Source: Streptomyces tirandamycinicus (GTDB taxonomy: Bacteria > Actinomycetota > Actinomycetes > Streptomycetales > Streptomycetaceae). Taken from it: a stretch of 64,000 bases of DNA. The notes under the pieces were generated by a model. That model was given only the letters and a program-made list of their open reading frames with translations. It was not told the DNA's origin and did no database searches. This document shows, piece after piece, positions 53,088 to 60,122 of the stretch (the first letter of the stretch is position 1; each line of letters begins with the position of its first letter). The DNA is taken from NCBI RefSeq assembly GCF_003097515.1, contig NZ_CP029188.1:3474501-3538500 (forward strand), given 5' to 3'. The position numbers were made by a program, and so were the translations under genes.

Positions 53088-53262
53088 TAAGATGCAACCC
53101 CCCACCGGCATCTGTGACGCGCCCCGCATCCGGCGGCTGAGCCGGGCCGGGCAGCTCGCACCAGACTGTCCTGCCGTCGGGGCCCGGGTCCACACCCCGG
53201 CGCAGACCGATCGCCGCCGGCAGGGCGAGGTCCCGTCCCGACTCGTCCGGCACGAACGGGTG
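53074..53262 (-). pseudogene. Remnant of an RsbW-like (HATPase_c_2) ATP-binding protein
   Basis: A minus-strand frame reads HPFVPDESGRDLALPAAIGL, then VDPGPDGRTVWCELPGP, ending at TAG 53074. This matches the C-terminal pattern (D-ESGRGLALV...WG...GKTVWCELP) of anti-sigma-type ATPases, but no start, no N-box and no upstream homology are found in the same frame, and the G-R-G motif is degraded to G-R-D. Confidence 0.45.
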
Positions 53263-53462
53263 GCGAATGCCGGGAAGTTGCCGACGGCCTCGCCCATGTC
53301 GTTCCCGGCCGCGACTCCAGGGCGCCCCACGGGCCCGTCCTCGAGGTCGGTGCCGGAGCGTGGCCGTCGTTCGTCGGGGCGATCAGGTCCGGGGAGCTCA
53401 CCCGCTGAGGCATGACCGGTGGCCGGGCCCGCTCCCGGCGGAGCCTCGGTAGTCTTGCGCCC

Positions 53463-53975
53463 ATGTACGGCTACGACCAGACCCCCGGCGGTCAGCAGCA
53501 CTACGGCCCTCCGCCGCAGCAGCCGATGTCGGGTGCGGGCATGCCCGGAGCCGGGATGCCGGGTGCCGGGATGCCCGGGGCGGGCTATGGAGAGCAGCCG
53601 CTGTACCCCGAGCCGTCACCCCCCTCGCTCGCCGACGCGGTGCGGGCCTTCACCACGGGGTCGCTCTCCGCGGAGGACTTCCAGCAGATCTTCGCGACCT
53701 CGAAGGTGTACTGCCCGCGCGGCGAGAACCCGGGTTTTCTGGCCCTGCACAACACGCAGCAGCCGGTGATCCCGATGTTCAGCTCGCTCAAGGAGCTGCG
53801 CCGCTACGCGGGCAAGGAGTCCAAGTACTTCGTGATCACGGGCGCCGAGGTGATCGATCTGCTGCCCACCGGGTACGGCTTCGTCCTCGACATGGAGGGC
53901 GAGCACCGGATGGTCTTCGACGCGAAGGCCGTGGAGCAGATGGTCGACTTCGCGATGCGGCGCATGTACGGCTGA
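53463..53975 (+). CDS. SseB N-terminal domain protein
   Basis: 170 residues. A Gly/Pro/Gln/Met-rich start with three GMPGA repeats, then an SseB domain: LADAVRAFTTGSLSAEDFQQ, VYCPRGENPGFLALHN, and VIPMFSSLKELRRYAGK. Family role uncertain in actinobacteria (SseB is linked to enhanced serine sensitivity in E. coli; elsewhere near type VII secretion). The ATG at 53463 has no ribosome site; TAGTCT ends seven bases upstream, so probably leaderless. Followed by a good terminator. Confidence 0.8.
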   Translation: MYGYDQTPGGQQHYGPPPQQPMSGAGMPGAGMPGAGMPGAGYGEQPLYPEPSPPSLADAVRAFTTGSLSAEDFQQIFATSKVYCPRGENPGFLALHNTQQPVIPMFSSLKELRRYAGKESKYFVITGAEVIDLLPTGYGFVLDMEGEHRMVFDAKAVEQMVDFAMRRMYG

Positions 53976-54060
53976 CCGGTCCCGGGCCCGCACCGCTTTC
54001 CCCTGCCTGCCCTTCTTCGTTCCGCTTGCTTCTCTCGCCCCGATCTTCGATTTCTGGTCT

Positions 54061-54100
54061 GACGGCCGGCCTGCACCCTTCGGTGCTCGCCGGTCGTTTT
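54061..54100 (+). terminator. Rho-independent terminator after the SseB-domain gene
   Basis: CGGCCGGC / GCCGGTCG outer stem with an inner GCACC-CTTC-GGTGC hairpin, immediately followed by GTTTT. Confidence 0.75.
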
Positions 54101-54222
54101 CGTGCAGGGGTACCGGCGCGGGGTGGCGCCCGCGGCGGGGCGGGAATGCGGTCGGCGGCATCCGTGTTGGGGGTGGCGAGAAGTTCAGGATTCAACTAAC
54201 CTGGACGTACGAGGAGGTCCCC

Positions 54223-55182
54223 ATGCCCGCAGTGACTGTCCAGAACCCGCTGACCCTGCCGCGCGTGACCGCGGCCGGTGACGCCGTGCAGCGTCCCGTA
54301 CTGGCCGTGACCACGGCGCCCCAGGGGTACGAGGGAGAGGGCTTCCCGGTGCGCCGCGCGTTCGCCGGGATCAACTACACGTACCTCGACCCGTTCATCA
54401 TGATGGACCAGATGGGCGAGGTGGAGTACGCGCCCGGGGAGCCGAAGGGCACCCCCTGGCACCCGCACCGCGGCTTCGAGACGGTCACGTACCTGATCGA
54501 CGGCACCTTCGTCCACCAGGACAGCAACGGCGGAGGCGGGACCATCCGCAACGGCGACACCCAGTGGATGACTGCGGGCTCCGGGCTGCTCCACATCGAG
54601 GCCCCGCCGGAGGACCTGGTCATGAGCGGCGGCCTCTTCCACGGGCTGCAGCTCTGGGTGAACCTTCCCGCGGCGAACAAGATGATGGACCCGCGCTACC
54701 AGGACATCCGCGGCGGCCAGGTCCAGCTGCTCACCTCCCCCGACGGCGGCGCCCTGCTGCGCGTGATCGCCGGTGAGCTCGACGGGCACCAGGGGCCCGG
54801 CATCACCCACACCCCGATCACTATGGTCCACGCGACCCTGCGGCCGGGCGCGCAGATCACCCTGCCGTGGCGCGAGGACTTCAACGGCCTCGCGTACGTC
54901 CTCGCCGGGCGCGGCGCGGTCGGCGCCGAGCGGCGGCCCGTGCACATGGGCCAGACGGCGGTGTTCGGCGAGGGCGGTGCGCTGACCGTGCGGGCCGACG
55001 ACACACAGGACACCGTCGGCACCGGTGACCTGGAGATCGTGCTGCTCGGCGGGCGGCCCATCCGGGAGCCGATGGCGCACTACGGGCCGTTCGTCATGAA
55101 CACCCGCGAGGAGCTGCAGCAGGCGTTCGAGGACTTCCAGAAGGGCCGCCTCGGCACGGTCCCGGCAGTCCACGGCATGTGA
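54223..55182 (+). CDS. Pirin family protein (carries phiC31 attB)
   Basis: 319 residues, bicupin of the pirin family. Metal-site residues are in WHPHRGFETVTY and LLHIEAPPE; the C-terminal cupin includes VYVLAGRGAV-like AYVLAGRGAVG. Some pirins have quercetinase-type dioxygenase activity; others are redox-sensing co-regulators; the role here is unknown. ATG with GAGGAGG seven bases upstream. The phiC31 attachment sequence lies within codons for VEYAPGEPKGTPWHPH. A fragment of this gene recurs at 56983-57027. Confidence 0.92.
   Translation: MPAVTVQNPLTLPRVTAAGDAVQRPVLAVTTAPQGYEGEGFPVRRAFAGINYTYLDPFIMMDQMGEVEYAPGEPKGTPWHPHRGFETVTYLIDGTFVHQDSNGGGGTIRNGDTQWMTAGSGLLHIEAPPEDLVMSGGLFHGLQLWVNLPAANKMMDPRYQDIRGGQVQLLTSPDGGALLRVIAGELDGHQGPGITHTPITMVHATLRPGAQITLPWREDFNGLAYVLAGRGAVGAERRPVHMGQTAVFGEGGALTVRADDTQDTVGTGDLEIVLLGGRPIREPMAHYGPFVMNTREELQQAFEDFQKGRLGTVPAVHGM
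54429..54462 (-). other. phiC31-type attB site
   Basis: The minus strand reads GTGCCAGGGGGTGCCC, TT core (complement of 54445-54446), then CGGCTCCCCGGGCGCG. Compared with the remembered 34-bp minimal phiC31 attB (GTGCCAGGGCGTGCCC-TT-GGGCTCCCCGGGCGCG) there are two substitutions, neither in the core dinucleotide. The site is unoccupied here. Confidence 0.85.
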
Positions 55183-55416
55183 GCCCCGGGCCGGGGCTCG
55201 CGGCCCGGGGCGGTCGGCGCCGCCCGCCCCGGGCCCGGTGGGGCGTACGGCGGCACCGGTCGCCCGCCGGGTCGCATCCGTGAGGGCCCCCTGCCGCCCC
55301 GGGTGGTGCGGTGTGGTGCGGCATCGGTGTGGTGCCGCTCCGCTGGTGTGGTGTGTTGGCGGCGAGGGTGGCCGGGTGGCGCCTACGGTGCTGGTCCCCA
55401 CGCCTATGGAGCTGCC

Positions 55417-56883
55417 ATGAGATCCGTTGCGAGAGCGGGCGGTGTCTGCGCCGCCCTGGCCCTCGGCCTCGCCTTGGTCCCGGCCCTGTCCGCGCAGGCC
55501 GACCCGTCCAGGCCCTCCGACGCCATCGCCTGTGACGTCGAGGCCCTGAAGGATGCCATCGACGCCGCCAACGCCGCGGGCGGCGGCACCATCCGGCTGC
55601 CTTCCAAGTGCACCTACACGCTGACGGCGGTGGACAACACCGGTCCCAGCGGGGACCCCAACGGCCTGCCGCTGATCACCACGCCCATCACGCTCAAGGG
55701 CGGCAAGCGCACGGTGATCGAGCGTTCCGCCGCCGCCCCCCAGTTCCGGATCTTCGAGATCACCGGCCCTGCAGGCGCCCTCACCCTCGACGGCACCGGC
55801 CGCGGAAAGGGCCGCGGCGACGGCTGGAGCGCGGCCTCGGTACTCGGCAATCCGGTACTCAGCGGTATCGACCGCGATCGGGACCGCGATCGGGACCGCG
55901 ATGACCGGGACTGCCGGAGCGGCTCGGGTCTGACCGTCCGCGGCGGCAGCAGCACCGACGACGGCGGCGCCGTCTTCGTCGACGACAACCGCAGCCTGAC
56001 CCTGAAGTGCACCACCCTCACCGGCAACCACGCCGACGACGACGGCGGTGCGGTCTACGCCGAGGACGACTCCACGGTCACCGCGACGTCCAGCCATGTG
56101 GACGGCAACACCGCGGCCGACGAAGGCGGCGGCATCTTCACCGACGAAGCCGCCCTCTCCCTCACCCACAGCAGCGCCGACAGAAACGCCGCCGGCGACG
56201 GGGGCGGCATCTTCACCGCCCTGGGCAGTCTCTCCCTCACCGACAGCACCGTGAACAAGAACACGGCCAGTGACGGTGGCGGAGGCGGCGTACTCTCCGT
56301 CGAGACCCCGGCGACGTACATCCGCAGCCAGGTGAACCGGAACACCGGCGGAGCCCTCGGCGGCGGCATCGTGATCATCACCAGCGGCGACCTCACGACC
56401 TTCAGCCGAAGCGAGATCAGCGGAAACACCGCCGGGGAAGTCGGCGGCGGTCTCTTCATCATCGGCGGCAACACCACCATGGAATCCACCGGCGTCAGCA
56501 AGAACACGGTCACCGGATCCTCGGCCCTGGGCGGCGGGATCTTCCTCCTCGACGGCACTCTCACCCTGCGCGACAGCCGGGTCACCGGGAACACCGCACC
56601 CGGCGCCGGGAGTGACGGCGGCGGTATCACCAACTCCGGCACCCTCGACGTCGAGTCCACCGTGATCAAGAACAACACCACCGCCGACCGGGGCGGTGGC
56701 CTGTACAACGACGGCGGTGCCGCGACCCTGACCGACTCCAGGGTCACCAGGAACAAGGCCGCCAGCGGCGGCGGCATCTTCGAAGAGCCCGGCAGCACCG
56801 TCACCCTCAACCAGACCGCGGTCGTCAACAACGACCCCGACAACTGCGCGCCGCCCGGAGCCGTACCCGGCTGCATCGGCTGA
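55417..56883 (+). CDS. Secreted right-handed beta-helix repeat protein, copy 1
   Basis: 488 residues. Signal peptide (VCAALALGLALVPALSAQA, cleavage near residue 27), a conserved N-terminal part (AAGGGTIRLPSKCTYTL, LPLITTPITLKGGKRTVIER), an Asp-Arg dipeptide run (DRDRDRDRDRDDRD), then GG-G-I/V-F...N-T beta-helix repeats of ~21-24 residues as in Pmp-like/pectate-lyase folds, and a C-terminal NCAPPGAVPGC pair. Probably a surface-binding or polysaccharide-related protein; no catalytic residues recognised. GGAG precedes the ATG. Duplicated downstream. Confidence 0.85.
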   Translation: MRSVARAGGVCAALALGLALVPALSAQADPSRPSDAIACDVEALKDAIDAANAAGGGTIRLPSKCTYTLTAVDNTGPSGDPNGLPLITTPITLKGGKRTVIERSAAAPQFRIFEITGPAGALTLDGTGRGKGRGDGWSAASVLGNPVLSGIDRDRDRDRDRDDRDCRSGSGLTVRGGSSTDDGGAVFVDDNRSLTLKCTTLTGNHADDDGGAVYAEDDSTVTATSSHVDGNTAADEGGGIFTDEAALSLTHSSADRNAAGDGGGIFTALGSLSLTDSTVNKNTASDGGGGGVLSVETPATYIRSQVNRNTGGALGGGIVIITSGDLTTFSRSEISGNTAGEVGGGLFIIGGNTTMESTGVSKNTVTGSSALGGGIFLLDGTLTLRDSRVTGNTAPGAGSDGGGITNSGTLDVESTVIKNNTTADRGGGLYNDGGAATLTDSRVTRNKAASGGGIFEEPGSTVTLNQTAVVNNDPDNCAPPGAVPGCIG

Positions 56884-56930
56884 GCACGGCACCCCGGCCG
56901 ACCGCGGCTCCCGCCGCGAACCACCGGCCG

Positions 56931-56959
56931 GTACGGGCTGATCGGGGGCAGCCCGTGCC
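56931..56959 (+). terminator. Terminator after beta-helix copy 1
   Basis: ACGGGCTG-N8-CAGCCCGT stem; the corresponding hairpin after copy 2 (58795-58822) is perfect over ten pairs. Confidence 0.75.
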
Positions 56960-56982
56960 GGCCGGACACCCCGCCCCCGAGT

Positions 56983-57027
56983 CCCGGCATCACCCGCACC
57001 CCGATCACGATGGTCCACGCGATCCGG
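56983..57027 (+). pseudogene. Pirin gene fragment
   Basis: Encodes PGITRTPITMVHA, matching PGITHTPITMVHA of the pirin gene at about 54797-54835 almost base for base, then loses similarity. It shows that the duplication that produced the second beta-helix gene began inside the pirin gene. Confidence 0.8.
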
Positions 57028-57314
57028 CCGGCGAGCGGTCGAGGCAGCCCGCCCGCCGAGGCCCGGTGGGCGTGCGCCGCCAGCATCCGTCGGTCCGGAG
57101 AACCGCCGGCCGTTCCTCTGACGGCCGATCACCCGTCCACCGGGATTCGGCGGACGGGTGACGGGCCCGGCACCAGGCCCGGACCGTTTGCGCGACGGGT
57201 CCGGCCGCCCCGGGTGGTGCGTCGGTGTGGTGCCGCTCCGTTGGTGTGGTGTGTTGGCGGCGAGGGTGGCCGGGTGGCGCCTACGGTGCTGGTCCCCACG
57301 CCTATGGAGCTGCC

Positions 57315-58748
57315 ATGAGATTCGTTGCGAGAGCGGGCGGTGTCTGCGCCGCCCTGGCCCTCGGCCTCGCCTTGGTCCCGGCCCTGTCCGCGCAGGCCGA
57401 CCCGTCCAGGCCTTCCGACGCCATCGCCTGTGACGTCGAGGCCCTGAAGGATGCCATCGACGCCGCCAACGCCGCGGGCGGCGGCACGATCCGGCTGCCT
57501 TCCAAGTGCACCTACACACTCACGGTGGTGGACAACACCGGTCCCAGCGGGGACCCCAACGGCCTGCCGCTGATCACCACGCCCATCACGCTCAAGGGCG
57601 GCAAGCGCACGGTGATCGAGCGTTTCGCCGCCGCCCCCCAGTTCCGGATCTTCGAGATCACCGGCCCTGCAGGCGCCCTCACCCTCGACGGCACCGGCCG
57701 CGGAAAGGGCCGCGGCGACGGCTGGAGCGCGGCCTCGGCGCTCGGCGGCAACGACCGCGACCGCGACCGGGACCGCGACCGGGACCGCGATGACCGGGAC
57801 TGCCGGAGCGGCTCGGGTCTGACCGTCCGCGGCGGCAGCAGCACCGACGACGGCGGCGCCGTCTTCGTCGACGACAACCGCAGCCTGACCCTGAAGTGCA
57901 CCACCCTCACCGGCAACCACGCCGACGACGTCGGAGGCGCGGTCGCCACCGAGGGCGTCGCCACCATCACCGCCACCTCCAGCCACGTCGACCGCAACAC
58001 CGCCAACGAGGAGGGCGGTGGCATCTTCGCCCTCGGGGGCAGTGTGGCCCTCACCGGGGGCTCGGTGAACGGCAACGCCGCCGGCAGCGACGGCGGCGGT
58101 ATCAGCGTCTTCGGGGACAGCCTGGCCCTCATCGGGAGCTCGGTGAACGGCAATGTCGCCGGCCGCGGCGGCGGCGGCATCAACGCCATCGTGGACAGCT
58201 TGTCCCTCACTCGCAGCTCGGTGAACGACAACGTCGCCGCCACCTTCGGTGGTGGCATCAACACCATCGGGGGCCTTGTGTCCCTCACCCGCAGCACGGT
58301 GAACAGCAACATCGCCGGCCGCGACGGCGGCGGCATCAACACCATCGGGAGCAGTGTGTCCCTCACCCGCAGCTCGGTGAACGGCAACAGCGCCAACGAG
58401 GACGGCGGTGGCATTTTCGCCCTCGTGGGCAGTGTGTCCCTCAACCGCAGCACGGTGAACAACAACACCGCCGACGTCGACGGCGGCGGCATTCTGAGAG
58501 TCGGCGACATGACCGTCAGCGACAGCGAAGTCAGCGGCAACACCGCCTTCGACCAGGGCGGTGGTCTGTACCAGGACGACGGCACCGCGACCCTGACCGA
58601 CTCCAAGGTCACCAGGAACAGGGCCGCCGACGGCGGTGGCATCTTCGAAGAGCCCGGCAGCACCGTCATCCTCGACCAGACCCGCGTCATCGGGAACTTC
58701 CCCAACAACTGCGCCCCGCCCGGAGCCGTACCCGGCTGCACCGGCTGA
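57315..58748 (+). CDS. Secreted right-handed beta-helix repeat protein, copy 2
   Basis: 477 residues. The first ~200 residues are almost identical to copy 1 (signal peptide, CTYTL, GGKRTVIER, Asp-Arg run DRDRDRDRDRDRDDRD), while the helix repeats differ: about nine coils of the type DGGGINTIGSSVSLTRSSVN followed by NGNxA. C-terminal NCAPPGAVPGC is shared. The gene starts 1898 bases after copy 1. Such paralogue pairs with conserved head and variable repeats suggest diversification of a surface ligand-binding face; function unknown. Confidence 0.85.
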   Translation: MRFVARAGGVCAALALGLALVPALSAQADPSRPSDAIACDVEALKDAIDAANAAGGGTIRLPSKCTYTLTVVDNTGPSGDPNGLPLITTPITLKGGKRTVIERFAAAPQFRIFEITGPAGALTLDGTGRGKGRGDGWSAASALGGNDRDRDRDRDRDRDDRDCRSGSGLTVRGGSSTDDGGAVFVDDNRSLTLKCTTLTGNHADDVGGAVATEGVATITATSSHVDRNTANEEGGGIFALGGSVALTGGSVNGNAAGSDGGGISVFGDSLALIGSSVNGNVAGRGGGGINAIVDSLSLTRSSVNDNVAATFGGGINTIGGLVSLTRSTVNSNIAGRDGGGINTIGSSVSLTRSSVNGNSANEDGGGIFALVGSVSLNRSTVNNNTADVDGGGILRVGDMTVSDSEVSGNTAFDQGGGLYQDDGTATLTDSKVTRNRAADGGGIFEEPGSTVILDQTRVIGNFPNNCAPPGAVPGCTG

Positions 58749-58794
58749 GCACGGCACCCCGGCCGACCGCGGCCCCCGCCGCGGAGCACCGGCG

Positions 58795-58822
58795 GCACGG
58801 GCTGATCGGGGGCAGCCCGTGC
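58795..58822 (+). terminator. Terminator after beta-helix copy 2
   Basis: GCACGGGCTG, eight-base loop, CAGCCCGTGC: ten perfect pairs, 46 bases past the stop. Confidence 0.8.
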
Positions 58823-59015
58823 CGACCGGACACCCCGCCCCCCAAGCGGTTCTCTCCAGGGAGGGGCGGGGCGGCTGCTCTCCCGAGGGGCGGTTTCCTC
58901 CCCGAAGCGCTTCCCTCCCCGAGGGGCGGCCGCCGCCCCCACCTGCCTGACGAGCCGTCACCCGTCCGGACCCGGCGGACGGGACGGCCGGCGCCGGACG
59001 TGATCGGCTGGGACC

Positions 59016-60122
59016 GTGCCGCCGCCGCAGACCCTTCTCCCCCGGCCCGTGCAGCGCCTCGCCGCCTGGTGCGCCGTCGCGCTGCTCGTCGCGGGGGTCG
59101 GCGCCGTCGGCGTATGGCTGATCGTCGAGTTCAAGACCGCCGTCACCCCCCTGCTGCTCGCGCTGCTGGGCACCGCGCTGCTCGGCCCGCTGCACCGGCG
59201 CCTGATCCGCATGAAGGTGCAGCGCTCGCTCGCCGCGGGGATCACCTGCGCCGCCGTCGTCGCGGTCGTCGGCGGGGCGATGTACATCGTGGTCAACGCG
59301 CTCATCGAGTCCGGGGACCAGATCATCGCCTCCCTCAAGCGGGCCGCGACCGACCTGGCCAGGCACTTCGGCGCCGCCGGCACCTCGCTCGACGACCTGG
59401 CCACCAACTCCAGGCAGCTGCTCACGAAGTTCGGCGGGACCGCCGCGTCCGAGGTGATCTCCGGCATCAGCGTCGTGGGCGAGATGATCGCCATCGCCGT
59501 CCTCGCCCTGCTGCTGAGCTTCTTCTTCCTCCGCGACTCCGACCGGGCGGTCTCCACCCTGCGCTCCCTGGTCCCGCAGTCCACCGGGGACATGGCGGAG
59601 GCGATGGGGCGGCGGGCGTTCGAGGCGGTCGAGGGCTTCATGCGCGGCACCACGTTCATCGCCCTCATCGACGCCGTCTGCATCACCGTGGGCCTGCTGG
59701 TCCTGCGCGTGCCCGGGGCGGTCGGGCTGGGCGCGCTGGTCTTCGTCTTCGCCTACATCCCCTATCTGGGGGCGTTCATCTCCGGCTCGATGGCGGTGCT
59801 CGTGGCGCTCGCCGACCGGGGCTTCGTCATCGCGCTCTGGGCGCTCGGCGTGGTCCTCGCCGTACAGGTGCTGGAGGGGCATGTGCTCCAGCCGATGATC
59901 CAGAGCCGCACCGTGCAGATGCATCCGGCGGTCGTGATGCTGGCGATCACCGCGGGAGCGGGCATCGCCGGGATCCTCGGGATGCTGCTGGCCGTTCCGC
60001 TGACCGCCGCCGCGTTCGGCATCATCGGGGAACTGCGCAGCCGCTACGAGGCAGTCGGCGAACCCACGCAGGGACCCGGCGGCACCGGCTCCGGCGGGCC
60101 GTCCCCCGACCCCGGCTCGTAG
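59016..60122 (+). CDS. AI-2E family transporter
   Basis: 368 residues, about eight membrane helices with the family core: LIVEFKTAVTPLLLALLGTA, AIAVLALLLSFFFLRDSDRA, VFVFAYIPYLGAFISGSMAV and VLEGHVLQPMIQSRTVQMHP, ending LGMLLAVPLTAAAFGII. The family includes putative autoinducer-2 exporters and sodium/proton antiporters; the substrate here is unknown. GTG at 59016 chosen. Its last 79 bases overlap the convergent SpoIIE-type gene. Confidence 0.88.
   Translation: MPPPQTLLPRPVQRLAAWCAVALLVAGVGAVGVWLIVEFKTAVTPLLLALLGTALLGPLHRRLIRMKVQRSLAAGITCAAVVAVVGGAMYIVVNALIESGDQIIASLKRAATDLARHFGAAGTSLDDLATNSRQLLTKFGGTAASEVISGISVVGEMIAIAVLALLLSFFFLRDSDRAVSTLRSLVPQSTGDMAEAMGRRAFEAVEGFMRGTTFIALIDAVCITVGLLVLRVPGAVGLGALVFVFAYIPYLGAFISGSMAVLVALADRGFVIALWALGVVLAVQVLEGHVLQPMIQSRTVQMHPAVVMLAITAGAGIAGILGMLLAVPLTAAAFGIIGELRSRYEAVGEPTQGPGGTGSGGPSPDPGS

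Larger units (their letters stand above)
53000..53462. other. Gap with operator and an eroded ATPase gene
   Basis: 463 bases between divergent genes. Holds the acyl-CoA dehydrogenase operator (53049-53087) and a minus-strand remnant of an anti-sigma-type ATPase (53074-53262). The plus-strand SseB promoter TAGTCT (53450-53455) ends seven bases before that gene's ATG. Confidence 0.6.
56884..57314. other. Duplication junction between the two beta-helix genes
   Basis: 431 bases. In order: a terminator (56931-56959), a pirin-gene fragment (56983-57027), unassigned sequence, then from about 57207 a near-identical copy of the leader that precedes copy 1 (from about 55292), lacking about 14 bases present there. 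Confidence 0.8.

Noticed and set aside
53044..53415. 123-codon plus-strand frame before the SseB-domain gene
   Set aside because: Starts inside the acyl-CoA dehydrogenase operator and lacks a ribosome site; the region instead shows homology on the minus strand to an ATPase remnant.
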